From Wolinella sp052170135 (GTDB lineage Bacteria; Campylobacterota; Campylobacteria; Campylobacterales; Helicobacteraceae): a DNA stretch of 64,000 bases. Under the pieces are notes generated by a model. The model had not been told where the DNA came from, ran no database searches, and saw nothing but the letters and a program-made list of their open reading frames with translations. The position numbers and the translations under genes were made by a program. Every line of letters starts with the position of its first letter. Position 1 is the stretch's first letter. Shown here piece after piece: positions 24,350-32,814 of this stretch. The stretch covers positions 1-64,000 of the forward strand of contig JBQNBC010000005.1 of NCBI GenBank assembly GCA_052170135.1. Direction: 5' to 3'.

Positions 24350-25657
24350 CTATGGTCTATTTTTTAGTCTCGCAAGCACAGACTCTCTATGTGCCACAAG
24401 ACCTTCGGCCATAGCAAGCTCCGCACAATGCATGCCAAGCTCGTCAATTCCTGCTTTAGAAAATAAAAGAATCGAGCTTTTTTTCATAAAATGCTCCGTA
24501 GAAAGTGGCGAATAAAATCGTGCCGTCCCACCAGTTGGCAAAGTATGGTTTGGTCCAGCAATGTAGTCACCTATTGGCTCTGGGGTATTCTCACCGAGGA
24601 ATATAGCCCCAGCATGACGAATCTTAGGCAGTATAGAGAATGGATTCTCTACTAATACTTCAAGGTGCTCTGGAGCTATTTTATTCATCAAATCTATCGC
24701 CTCATTCATATCCTTTGTGATAATTATCGCTCCACGCGTGTAAATCGACTTCGATGATATCTCCTTGCGTTCCAAGCTTTCAAGCACACGCGCAACCTCA
24801 ATATCAACGGCATCTGCCAACTCGATACTTGGAGTAATAAGAATCGAGCTGGCCATCTCATCATGCTCAGCCTGAGAAAGAAGATCTAATGCAACATAGT
24901 GTGAGTTTGCATTTGAATCAGCCAAGATTCCTATCTCGCTTGGTCCGGCTATCATGTCAATGTTCACCTGTCCAAAAACAAGCTTTTTCGCCGTTGCAAC
25001 GTATATATTTCCAGGACCAGTCACTACATCTACACGCCTAATACTCCCTGTCCCATACGCCATTGCTGCTATCGCACTCGCACCACCGACTTTATATACC
25101 TCGCCAATACCACAAAGATGGCATGCGGCTAGTAGCAACTCATTTGGTTCATTATTTGGTGTTGGCGTACACACAACTATCTCATCTACACCAGCTACAA
25201 TCGCGGGAATTGCATTCATAAGCAATGAACTAGGATAAGCCGCCTTGCCACCGGGGATATAAAGTCCAGCACGCTCTACTGGTGTTACTTTCTGCCCCAA
25301 GATTGTTCCATTTTTTTCAAAATCAAGCCACGATTGTTGCTTTTGCTTGCTATGGAAGGCGTAGATTCTTTCATATGCACTATGAAGCGCATCTCTCATA
25401 GCTGGAGTTAGATTTTCGTATGCTGCTTTCATCGATTCTTTTTTGATGAGAATCTCACTGATATTTTGCGGTTGCCACTTATCAAACTTTACTATATGAC
25501 ACATCAAAGCACTATCACCATCCTCGCGAATCTCACGAATCAACCCAGAGACAATAGGCATCACCGTATCAATATCTACATTGCCACGTCCCAAAAGTTC
25601 ATCAAATGCAAGATGGAACTTTTCGCAAGATGTATTTAACCGCTTAATCTTCATCAT
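24350..25657 (-). CDS. hisD: Histidinol dehydrogenase
   Basis: Zinc enzyme for the last two oxidations of histidine synthesis. The 435 aa protein shows VPGG-type substrate motifs (RAGLYIPGGKAAYPS), GASAIAAMAYGTGS, VTGPGNIYVATAKK, the metal-ligand region LLSQAEHDE, APEHLE and HTLPTGGTARFYSPLS. Its start overlaps the upstream CNNM gene by 14 bases. No other his gene is in the window. Confidence 0.97.
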   Translation of the reverse strand: MMKIKRLNTSCEKFHLAFDELLGRGNVDIDTVMPIVSGLIREIREDGDSALMCHIVKFDKWQPQNISEILIKKESMKAAYENLTPAMRDALHSAYERIYAFHSKQKQQSWLDFEKNGTILGQKVTPVERAGLYIPGGKAAYPSSLLMNAIPAIVAGVDEIVVCTPTPNNEPNELLLAACHLCGIGEVYKVGGASAIAAMAYGTGSIRRVDVVTGPGNIYVATAKKLVFGQVNIDMIAGPSEIGILADSNANSHYVALDLLSQAEHDEMASSILITPSIELADAVDIEVARVLESLERKEISSKSIYTRGAIIITKDMNEAIDLMNKIAPEHLEVLVENPFSILPKIRHAGAIFLGENTPEPIGDYIAGPNHTLPTGGTARFYSPLSTEHFMKKSSILLFSKAGIDELGMHCAELAMAEGLVAHRESVLARLKNRP

Positions 25658-26708
25658 TTTCTATCTTCTCCTCATCTCGGCGTGCCCGACTTTTTTGTAT
25701 ACGTGCCCTGTCCTTGGCGAACTGCTGCATATCAGCCACTTCATCCATCTCATCGAGAATCTCAACGCCCAAGAGCGTCTCAATGGCATCCTCTAAACTA
25801 ACAACTCCGGCAGTCTGACCATAACCATCACGCACTAAAAACAGATGCTCTTTACGCTTGACAAAAACATCAATAAGGCGCAAAACTGGTAGATTTTCAG
25901 ATACTGAAAACATCGGTTTCATAACTTCACGCACCATCATATCATGATGCCCTTCAATGCTCTCCTCTAAAATAGTCTGACTCATTACCATACCAACTAC
26001 ATTATCTAGATTCTCCTCATAAACAGGGATGCGCGAGTGAAGATAAAGACCATCAAGCTCTATTACATCTTTTATTTTCGCATCAGCATCAAGCGCAAAA
26101 ACAACACTACGTGGCGTCAAAATATCACGTGCGCGATAGTTTTTTAACTCGAGCAGATTCTCGATTAGATCGCTTTCCTGGCTATGGAGCGTACCACTAC
26201 GCTCACCCATCTCAGCCATAGCAATAATCTCCTCTCGACTTGTAGATGGTGCTGGCTGCCCTTTGAAGATTTTAGTTATTAGGCGCGCAATAATTAAAAA
26301 TGGTGCAGTGATTTTAGTAAAAAAGAATATCGTATATACAGCTGGAACAATTAACTTACGCCAATATGTCGCACCGATAGTCTTTGGGAGTATCTCAGAA
26401 CAGTAAAGAATCGTAAGCGTCAAGCCAACCGCAGCAAGTGCTTGCCATTGACTACCAAAAATCTTCTCGACCTCAGCACCAACACCAGCCGCACCCATAG
26501 TATTAGCAAAAGTATTTAGCACAAGAATCGCACCCACAGACGTATCAATATTGTCCTTTAGGTGCTTTAAAATGGTGCCACTTGAGCTATTTTGTCGTGC
26601 AAAAGTCTCGACGAATGAGTGAGGAATAGAAAGTATAGTAGCCTCTAGAATGGAACAAATAAAAGATAATGAAATACACAAAACGAGATAGAGTATCAGC
26701 AACGACAT
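25644..26708 (-). CDS. CNNM (DUF21) and CBS-pair membrane protein (CorB/HlyC-like)
   Basis: A 354 aa protein. The N-terminal DUF21/CNNM domain has about four hydrophobic segments (residues 1-145). A linker leads to two CBS domains (about 195-320, with DILTPRSVVFALD and VREVMKPMFSVSE). The usual C-terminal CorC/HlyC domain is absent; the protein ends in a charged, Arg/Glu-rich tail. The family is linked to Mg or Co transport. It is probably co-transcribed with hisD through the 14-base overlap. Confidence 0.88.
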   Translation of the reverse strand: MSLLILYLVLCISLSFICSILEATILSIPHSFVETFARQNSSSGTILKHLKDNIDTSVGAILVLNTFANTMGAAGVGAEVEKIFGSQWQALAAVGLTLTILYCSEILPKTIGATYWRKLIVPAVYTIFFFTKITAPFLIIARLITKIFKGQPAPSTSREEIIAMAEMGERSGTLHSQESDLIENLLELKNYRARDILTPRSVVFALDADAKIKDVIELDGLYLHSRIPVYEENLDNVVGMVMSQTILEESIEGHHDMMVREVMKPMFSVSENLPVLRLIDVFVKRKEHLFLVRDGYGQTAGVVSLEDAIETLLGVEILDEMDEVADMQQFAKDRARIQKSRARRDEEKIENDED

Positions 26709-26789
26709 AGACTGAATTTTCCTAAAAGTGTAGTATTTTTTGTAGCAAGAGTGTGAATTATATCACATGAAGATATATAAGTTACAAAC

Positions 26790-26815
26790 AAGGAGTGCCA
26801 TTCCTGACACTCCTT
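26790..26815 (-). terminator. Stem-loop terminator after dps
   Basis: AAGGAGTG (26790-26797) pairs exactly with CACTCCTT (26808-26815), 14 bases past the dps stop on the minus strand. The downstream tail GTTTGTAACTT is only moderately T-rich. Confidence 0.7.
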
Positions 26816-26828
26816 AATCGAGCAGTAA

Positions 26829-27266
26829 TTATCCAAGTTGAGCTTTCAGCATCCAAATGCTCTTTTCAAACTTCGCAACATTATCGTCAGCGAAACTAGC
26901 AGTGACTTTATCTCCAGCCTCATCAGCAAGCTTTGATAAATTCTTAAACTCAGCAACCAAGAATTCATAGTCCTTGAGCACCGCCTCAGCTATTGCCTTA
27001 GAAGTAAAACTCGTAGCCTCTTCTTCTTTAATTCTTGCACTCGCCAAAATAGCCTTTAGAGTCACAAGTGGCTTATCGCCAAGTTGCAACACACGCTCAG
27101 CCAAATCATCTAGTAAATCAGCAAAACCATCATACATTTCTTCAGTCGCAGCATGAACAGGATGAAAATCCATGCCTTTTACATTCCAATGGAAATTATG
27201 GAGCTTCATAAAAAGCACTGTACTATCTGCCTGAAGAGACTTAAGTAGTGAAATCACATTTTTCAT
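26829..27266 (-). CDS. napA: Dps-family ferritin, HP-NAP type
   Basis: Dodecameric iron-storage and DNA-protecting protein, 145 aa. The inter-subunit ferroxidase ligands are present at His26, His38, Asp53 and Glu57, one residue later than in H. pylori NAP. LHNFHWNVKG is the family signature. AAGGAAAAG precedes the ATG. A stem-loop follows the stop. Closest by eye to the neutrophil-activating protein group. Confidence 0.95.
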   Translation of the reverse strand: MKNVISLLKSLQADSTVLFMKLHNFHWNVKGMDFHPVHAATEEMYDGFADLLDDLAERVLQLGDKPLVTLKAILASARIKEEEATSFTSKAIAEAVLKDYEFLVAEFKNLSKLADEAGDKVTASFADDNVAKFEKSIWMLKAQLG

Positions 27267-27326
27267 TTCTTTTCCTTTTTTTATTTTATTCTACTCGCTT
27301 TCGCTTGAAGTAAGTATAAAGAAAAA

Positions 27327-27369
27327 ATTCTTAAAGGAAAATAATTATCTTTTATTATTCTAAATTATA
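27327..27369 (-). promoter_or_regulatory. Promoter region of dps with AT-rich Fur/PerR-like segment
   Basis: A perfect TATAAT (minus strand, 27369-27364) lies about 100 bases before the dps ATG. Between them is AGATAATTATTTTCC, which resembles Fur-family operators in AT content and partial dyad. Iron or peroxide control is known for dps in related genera; the site here is a guess. Confidence 0.35.
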
Positions 27370-27501
27370 GAATTAACCTTGAGATTGAGCCATAAAGAAT
27401 CTTGATTTACATCCTCAATACTTGCATACACCAAAGATAAATGCAGACCATAAAAAACAAAAAGTTTCACACCAAGAATCAACGCATATAAAAATATATG
27501 C

Positions 27502-28509
27502 TTATCGTTTAATCCTTATCATAAACCCTTTGCGTCCACCATCAAATAGCTTAACACTACCTTCATGTGCCTCAACAATCCTCAGCGATAGAGCCAGTCC
27601 CAACCCATTTCCCTTTAGTTTTGTTGTTTTAAACGGCTCAAAAAGTATATTTTTATTCTCTATTGGCTTACCGTCATCATAAATCTCAAAATTACCACAT
27701 TCGCCATCTTCTATATATCGTAGCTCCACGCACCCATTCTCACTATCTTCACACTCCTCGATGGCATCAATGGCATTAAATATAAAGTTTTGCAACACGA
27801 TTCCTATCAGATCAAAGTCAGCCTCAATCACCGCATTATCAGGAAACTCGAATAAAAAATTGATATTTTTGCTATATGTATAGTAGCTAATAGCAAGCTC
27901 AAGCTCCTCTTTTAACAAAGACAACCCAAAGCGTGTCTTGCTCAGCTGTAAGCCACGAGAAAAAAGCAGTGTTGCCTTTATGATTCTCTCCACACGCCAC
28001 GTTGCTTTTTTGATCTCCAGCACGATTGGCTTACTCGCAGCATCAACACGCTTAAAAAGCGTCGAGCTAAGGAGCGTTACAGAACCGATTGGATTCCTGA
28101 TTTCGTGTGCCAAATGAGCCGCCACCTGCCCCATGGATATCAGTCGCTCTTTGCGCTTCTCATCTGTAATATCAGTGGCGGATATTATTTTCTTGCCCAT
28201 TTTTTGATTGATTTGCACCAGGTAGTAGCTATTCTCCAGCTCCACCTCTCCACCATTAGACTGTTCTAAAATAACGCTCAAAAGCCTACCAAGTGTAAGC
28301 GCCTCGCTATTTTGATATATCAGCCCGCCAGATTCATCAAGCACCCAAAGCGCATTTGGCAACAACTCAAGCACACCCTCAAAAAGCCCCTTAAGCTCGA
28401 TAAACTCACTCTCGACTTTGTACGACTGATCTATTAACTCCTTAAGCCCATCGAGCAAAGCTTTCTTATCGCTACTGCTGAGAGAATCAAGCAATTCTTG
28501 TGTAATCAT
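27502..28509 (-). CDS. flgS: Flagellar sensor histidine kinase FlgS
   Basis: Soluble histidine kinase of 335 aa with no membrane segments. Residues about 45-120 form a PAS-like domain (NALWVLDESGGLIYQN). The phosphoacceptor is the His in AHLAHEIRNPIGS. The ATPase domain has the N-box QNFIFNAIDAIEE and G-boxes IYDDGKP and KGNGLGLALS. In Campylobacterota FlgS phosphorylates FlgR, which activates sigma-54 flagellar genes. The gene order flgI-flgJ-flgS equals HP0246-HP0244 of H. pylori. The start overlaps the flgJ stop by 4 bases. Confidence 0.92.
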   Translation of the reverse strand: MITQELLDSLSSSDKKALLDGLKELIDQSYKVESEFIELKGLFEGVLELLPNALWVLDESGGLIYQNSEALTLGRLLSVILEQSNGGEVELENSYYLVQINQKMGKKIISATDITDEKRKERLISMGQVAAHLAHEIRNPIGSVTLLSSTLFKRVDAASKPIVLEIKKATWRVERIIKATLLFSRGLQLSKTRFGLSLLKEELELAISYYTYSKNINFLFEFPDNAVIEADFDLIGIVLQNFIFNAIDAIEECEDSENGCVELRYIEDGECGNFEIYDDGKPIENKNILFEPFKTTKLKGNGLGLALSLRIVEAHEGSVKLFDGGRKGFMIRIKR

Positions 28510-28802
28510 TTTGCTAGATTCTGCTGCTCTTTTAGGTAGTTAAAAAGCAACTCACTATATCCAAAGCCGCCCGAAAGCGTTTGGCTTAACTGCTCTTTAT
28601 ACATCGATTCATAGATTTCGTGTCCCGCCTCTTTTGGATATAGTGGATTATCGAGCTTTAGCGCAGTGTCTAACAGCGTCTTTATCATTACTGCCTCAAA
28701 AGCATCTGTCTGCTCACGCAATCTCTCATCATCGCTTTTACGATTCTCTATTGTTGGAGTTTTCTGCGCTGAGTAAAGCGCATTAGAAGAATCTATTGTC
28801 AT
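28506..28802 (-). CDS. flgJ: FlgJ-like rod-binding protein (N-terminal domain only)
   Basis: A 98 aa protein with the FlgJ rod-scaffold pattern: LREQTDAFEAVMIKTLLDTA, EAGHEIYESMYKEQLSQTLS and GGFGYSELLFNYL. It lacks the muramidase half found in enterobacterial FlgJ, as usual in this phylum. It lies between flgI and flgS, 13 bases from flgI. Confidence 0.85.
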   Translation of the reverse strand: MTIDSSNALYSAQKTPTIENRKSDDERLREQTDAFEAVMIKTLLDTALKLDNPLYPKEAGHEIYESMYKEQLSQTLSGGFGYSELLFNYLKEQQNLAK

Positions 28803-28815
28803 ACAAGCTCCCTTT

Positions 28816-29862
28816 TTAAAGAATCTCTAAATCAGCGCTAATTGCACCATTTCTCTTAATTGCTTCAAGAATCGCAATCACATCTTTTGGCGTAGCACCC
28901 ATACGCTGTAGCGCACGCGTAATGCTTGCCACAGTCGGTGCCTGTCCGCTTGTACTTAGTGTGTTGCTATCCAAACTTAGCTTTACACCTTCGCCTAGGT
29001 CAGTTGCAGCAGTATCAGCCGTATTATCAGGTGTGATTTTTAATGTGATCTCGCCATGTGTAACTACCACTGGACTGACCCTCACACCAACACCAGCCAC
29101 AACCGTACCAGTGCGCTCATCAATGACAATTTTGTTATCTCTACTAAAGCTTATCTCCACCTCTTCCACGCGCGCTAAAAACTCCACCATACTCATATCT
29201 TCTGGTTTTTCAAGCTTAATAGTGCGCGGATCGATAGCTATCGCTACCTTTACACCAAAGTCCTGATTTAGGCTATTTTGCACACGCGTAGCATTTTGGA
29301 AATTTGTACTTTTTAAACTCAATGTCGCGCTACTTTTTGAATATAGATCAAGCGGGATTTCACGCTCGATTATAGCCCCCCCATAGAGTGTTGCTGCTAG
29401 TGGGTGATTCGCATCACTCCCTCTACCACCCTTTCCGCCAATGCTTATCGCACCTTGTGATGTGGCATAGATTCTTCCATCTACACCGGTCAATGGCGTA
29501 AGTATAAGCGTCCCACCCTCAAGCGATTTTGCATCACCAATTGACGAGATTAGCACATCAATTTTATCGCCCTGTCTTGCAAATGCCGGAAGTTTCGCCG
29601 TTACCATTACGGCTGCGACGTTTTTTGATTTAATGTCGTCTGAACTAATTTTTACATTCACACTCTCTAGCATATTTGCAATTGACTGCATCGTGAATTT
29701 CGAGCTAGTCTTATCACCTGTGCCATTTAGCCCCACAACTAGACCATAGCCGATTAACTGGTTATCGCGCACACCAACGACATTTGCTATATCTTTGATA
29801 CGCTCGGCATATAGGAGAACAGAGAGCGATAAGAGTAGGAAAATTTTTAAGAATCTCGACAT
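28816..29862 (-). CDS. flgI: Flagellar P-ring protein FlgI
   Basis: Periplasmic P-ring subunit around the flagellar rod, about 348 aa with a cleavable signal peptide (hydrophobic residues 4-15). Family blocks are IKDIANVVGVRDNQLIGYGL, VGLNGTGDK, and the tail VASITRALQRMGATPKDVIAILEAIK. I prefer the ATG at 29862, because AAGGA sits 8 bases before it. The ATG at 29871 directly abuts the ribosome binding site. A consensus sigma-54 promoter lies at 29903-29918. Confidence 0.95.
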   Translation of the reverse strand: MSRFLKIFLLLSLSVLLYAERIKDIANVVGVRDNQLIGYGLVVGLNGTGDKTSSKFTMQSIANMLESVNVKISSDDIKSKNVAAVMVTAKLPAFARQGDKIDVLISSIGDAKSLEGGTLILTPLTGVDGRIYATSQGAISIGGKGGRGSDANHPLAATLYGGAIIEREIPLDLYSKSSATLSLKSTNFQNATRVQNSLNQDFGVKVAIAIDPRTIKLEKPEDMSMVEFLARVEEVEISFSRDNKIVIDERTGTVVAGVGVRVSPVVVTHGEITLKITPDNTADTAATDLGEGVKLSLDSNTLSTSGQAPTVASITRALQRMGATPKDVIAILEAIKRNGAISADLEIL

Positions 29863-29902
29863 TTTGGACATCCTTTCCGTGGTCGTTAATACAATTTATA
29901 AA

Positions 29903-29918
29903 GCAAATTGCGTGCCAA
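29903..29918 (-). promoter_or_regulatory. Sigma-54 promoter of flgI-flgJ-flgS
   Basis: On the minus strand the sequence reads TTGGCACGCAATTTGC. The -24 element GGCAC and the -12 element TTGC are both perfect and correctly spaced. The start of transcription would fall near 29892, leaving a leader of about 30 bases before the flgI ATG. Confidence 0.85.
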
Positions 29919-29973
29919 ATACGAACAAAGTAGTATAAAAATATCGAAAGGTTTCCCCACGGGGTGACTAGCT

Positions 29974-30105
29974 TTACATAAGCCCACTATCACTTAATTC
30001 AAATCTCAATACAAGCGGAACTTCAACTCGCCAATCAAGCGTTCCGCGCTTTTTTAAAAGCTCAAGTTTCGAGAGCATAAGCTCATTAATTTTCGACATA
30101 TGCAT
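29974..30105 (-). CDS. Possible 43-aa small protein upstream of flgI
   Basis: A short frame with TAGGAG 5-10 bases before the ATG at 30105, ending in TAA. The product begins MHMSKINELMLSK and contains LKKRGTLDWRVEVPLVLRF. It is not similar to anything I recognise. It sits between ribBA and the sigma-54 promoter. It may be a real small protein or the end of a lost gene. Confidence 0.4.
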   Translation of the reverse strand: MHMSKINELMLSKLELLKKRGTLDWRVEVPLVLRFELSDSGLM

Positions 30106-30147
30106 ACCTACTCCTAGCTATAGCTAGTGCTTAGATATCGCTATAAT

Positions 30148-31191
30148 CTAAAATCTAATCTCTTCTGCGTTCAACACAATACGCTCTACTACGTTAAGCC
30201 CAAAGCCAGCAAGTCCTACATATTCACGATTCTCAGCTTGAGTTAGCAAGCGAAAATTTTTCACTCCTAGGTGACGCAAAATCTGCGCCCCAATCCCCAA
30301 ATCTCGCACTTGAGATGTAGTAGTCTGTGGTGCATCCATAAACACCAAAAGCCCACCTTCACGCTGTATCCTATGTATTGATTGCATAAGAATCGAATAC
30401 TTTTTTTCATTCTCAAGCAGTGATAAATCCTTGCCGATAGTGTGATATTTAACAAGCAAATTTTCCTCTATTTTTCCGTACAAGTAGACTACATGTTCGC
30501 GTTTGTTATGGTCAATAAATGTAAATTTTGTCGCCTTTTTACCTAAAAACTCTGTCTCGTTTTGATCTTTTAGCTGCAATAATGTCTCGTTTTTAATTCT
30601 ATATTCCACAAGATCTGAAATATAGAGAATCTTCAATCCATGTTGCGTAGCAAACTCCATCAAATCATTACGACGTGCCATGTGTCCATCTTTTTTGATA
30701 ATCTCACAAATCACAGCCACAGGAGCTACACCAGCGAGCTTGCAAATATCTACAGACCCCTCTGTGTGCCCTGTACGCACAAGCACTCCACCATCTTTAG
30801 CAATAAGCGGAAAAATATGCCCAGGACGTGCAAAATCTCCCGACCTGCTCGAAGAATCAACCATCTTTCTTATGGTTAAATCACGCTCAAACGCCGAAAT
30901 CCCAGTGCTGCACTCCATCGCATCAACAGAAACAGTAAAAGCTGTCTCATGCTGCGAGCTATTATTTTTAACCATTGGTACAAGCTCAAGCCTAGTAGCA
31001 TCCTTTTGCGTAACACAAACACACACAAGCCCTTTTGCTTCTGTAACCATAAAGTTGACCTTCTCAGGTGTTGAAAATGCTGCTGCATAGACAAGATCTC
31101 CCTCGTTCTCCCTATCCTCATCATCCATCATAATAATCATCTCGCCACGCCTAATCGCCTCAATAGCTTCACTCACTCGCTTTAGTGGCAT
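30148..31191 (-). CDS. ribBA: Bifunctional RibBA-type protein (DHBP synthase with degenerate GTP cyclohydrolase II domain)
   Basis: Riboflavin synthesis, 347 aa. The N-terminal DHBP synthase is intact (GEMIIMMDDEDRENEGDLVYA near residue 16, DFARPGHIFPL and RTGHTEGSVDI). The C-terminal half has the GCHII shape but not its zinc-binding cysteines; only IGAQILRHLGV-like pieces remain, as in H. pylori HP0804. The start is set by GGAG before the ATG at 31191. The frame stays open upstream to 31602, but that part overlaps thiD on the other strand and lacks family similarity. Confidence 0.93.
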   Translation of the reverse strand: MPLKRVSEAIEAIRRGEMIIMMDDEDRENEGDLVYAAAFSTPEKVNFMVTEAKGLVCVCVTQKDATRLELVPMVKNNSSQHETAFTVSVDAMECSTGISAFERDLTIRKMVDSSSRSGDFARPGHIFPLIAKDGGVLVRTGHTEGSVDICKLAGVAPVAVICEIIKKDGHMARRNDLMEFATQHGLKILYISDLVEYRIKNETLLQLKDQNETEFLGKKATKFTFIDHNKREHVVYLYGKIEENLLVKYHTIGKDLSLLENEKKYSILMQSIHRIQREGGLLVFMDAPQTTTSQVRDLGIGAQILRHLGVKNFRLLTQAENREYVGLAGFGLNVVERIVLNAEEIRF

Positions 31192-31348
31192 CGCATCTCC
31201 TTTGCATCTATTTTTAAAAATTATACCAAAGCCTGTTATAACGCTATTTAGCACGCTAAAGAATCCAAAAATAAATTTTAGAGCTAGTTTATAAGCTTTA
31301 AAGATGTAATTTTCAAAATATAAATTTAGCAAGTGCAAGGAGAGAATC

Positions 31349-32134
31349 ATGAAAGTTATCTTAAGCATTGCAGGAAGCGATAGCAGCGGTGGAGCTGGGA
31401 TACAAGCAGATATTAAAAGTGCGGAGGCATTTGGCTGCTTTTGCACCACAGCACTCACTATCGCCACAGCACAAAACACACTAGGAGTGTGCGCAATAAA
31501 GCCAATGGGAGCACAATTTGTACGCGCACAGATAGATTCTGTCATAGAAGATTTTAGAATCGCAGCTATAAAAATTGGCATGCTATACGATACAGAGACC
31601 ATTATCGCTGTTGGCGAGTTTTTGTTGCAAAATTCACTACAAATCCCAGTAGTGCTAGACCCAGTAGCAGTCTCTCAAGCTGGCTCAAAACTACTCCAAG
31701 ATGAAGCAATAGAGAATTTAAAAGATCTCTTCTCGCTCTCGACGCTCATCACACCAAACCTACGTGAAAGTGCGCTATTTTGGGGGCTTGATACACTGCC
31801 AAGCATTGATGATATACATGAAATAGGCAAGCGCGAAAGCAAAAAGTACGATACGGCAATAGTAGTGAAGAATCTACACAAAGAGGATAGGAGCGTTGAT
31901 TATTTGATTTGCGGAGATCAGATCAGCTCATATGGGACGCCATACGTAGAGGATGCACAGACACATGGTACTGGTTGCTCATTTTCTACGGCTATTGCCT
32001 GCGGACTGGCACTTGGATTTGGTTTAGATGAGGCGGTATATCGCGCAAAAGAGTATATTTATCATGCGATAGCAAATGCACCGATGATTGGCAAAGGTGT
32101 CGGACCTATCATGCATCGCATAAAGGCTTTGTAA
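31349..32134 (+). CDS. thiD: Hydroxymethylpyrimidine/phosphomethylpyrimidine kinase
   Basis: Phosphorylates HMP and HMP-P to give the pyrimidine substrate of ThiE. The 261 aa ribokinase-fold protein has IAGSDSSGGAGIQADIK at residues 6-22, VLDPVAVSQAGSKL near 110, ITPNLRES near 134 and the catalytic GTGCSFSTAIA near 208. AAGGAGAG precedes the ATG. It is divergent from ribBA with about 157 bases between starts. Confidence 0.95.
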   Translation: MKVILSIAGSDSSGGAGIQADIKSAEAFGCFCTTALTIATAQNTLGVCAIKPMGAQFVRAQIDSVIEDFRIAAIKIGMLYDTETIIAVGEFLLQNSLQIPVVLDPVAVSQAGSKLLQDEAIENLKDLFSLSTLITPNLRESALFWGLDTLPSIDDIHEIGKRESKKYDTAIVVKNLHKEDRSVDYLICGDQISSYGTPYVEDAQTHGTGCSFSTAIACGLALGFGLDEAVYRAKEYIYHAIANAPMIGKGVGPIMHRIKAL

Positions 32135-32230
32135 AGGAAGAATAAATATAACAAATGAGACTTTGGATTAGTATTTGAGAGAATCAAATCCCGCTTAGCA
32201 ACCAAAGTCAAGAATCTAACTTAAAAAAAT

Positions 32231-32494
32231 CTACTCAGGCACTCTAACGCCACTATATCCAGTCGTCGCAATGGCATCTTTTAGCACCTGCTCGCTAACA
32301 TTATCATTAGCCTCAACAAATGCCTTCTTGTCCTTGAGGCTAGCCTTTGCACTCACCACGCCATCTACATTCAATAGAGCTTTTCTCACCATAGATGCAC
32401 ACAGTGGACAGTGCATACCCTCCACGTAAAATACAAGCTTCTGATTTGCAAAAGAAAAAGTAGCAAGCAAAGCTACAAATAAAAGCTTATTCAT
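32231..32494 (-). CDS. MerP-like periplasmic heavy-metal-binding protein
   Basis: An 87 aa protein with a signal peptide (NKLLFVALLATFSFA) and one heavy-metal-associated domain, whose metal motif is GMHCPLC near residue 26. The ATG at 32494 is preceded by GGAGGG and overlaps the stop of the MerT-like gene by 8 bases. A longer TTG-started frame would bury the ribosome binding site. It probably hands a soft metal ion to the MerT-like protein. Confidence 0.85.
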   Translation of the reverse strand: MNKLLFVALLATFSFANQKLVFYVEGMHCPLCASMVRKALLNVDGVVSAKASLKDKKAFVEANDNVSEQVLKDAIATTGYSGVRVPE

Positions 32495-32814
32495 CAAACC
32501 CTCCAATAATCTCAGGATAGAGCAAAAGCAACGACAACGTTATCGCAAAAAATATATAAGCAACTATCCATTTTCTACGATTCTGTAAAATCACACATGA
32601 CTTATTGCGTCTAAAAAAATAAAAGAAAGAGATTAAAAAACAGATAACAGAGACGGCTGATAGATACGGGCGCAGTGGCGTGAGCGCGTCAAATATCCCA
32701 CCACCAAGCAATCCAAATGTTGTCCAAAGATAAAAATAGCAACGCGGGCAAGCAACAAAGCGTCGCTGTTAGTGCGCTAGCTAGGGATATTAGCGCGAGG
32801 TAGATTCCTCTCAC
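32487..32814 (-). pseudogene. MerT-like metal transporter gene with a one-base frameshift
   Basis: The frame starts at GTG 32814 (overlapping the transglutaminase stop as GTGA) and reads LISLASALTATLCCLPALL, with the MerT Cys pair. It then runs out of frame after a T5 tract (32732-32736). The second frame continues TTFGLLGGGIFDALTPLRPY to TAA at 32487, with two more hydrophobic helices. Removing one T joins the halves as ALLFYLWTTFGLL, giving about 108 aa, close to MerT length. This is either a true frameshift or a sequencing error. Confidence 0.7.

Noticed and set aside
31192..31602. N-terminal extension of the RibBA frame by 137 codons
   Set aside because: It overlaps thiD on the other strand, has no family match, and the ATG at 31191 has its own ribosome binding site and fits the RibB N-terminus.
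32159..32212. GACTTTGG/CCAAAGTC stem between thiD and the MerP-like gene as a shared terminator
   Set aside because: The loop is about 38 bases and there is no T-run directly behind the stem, so support is too weak.
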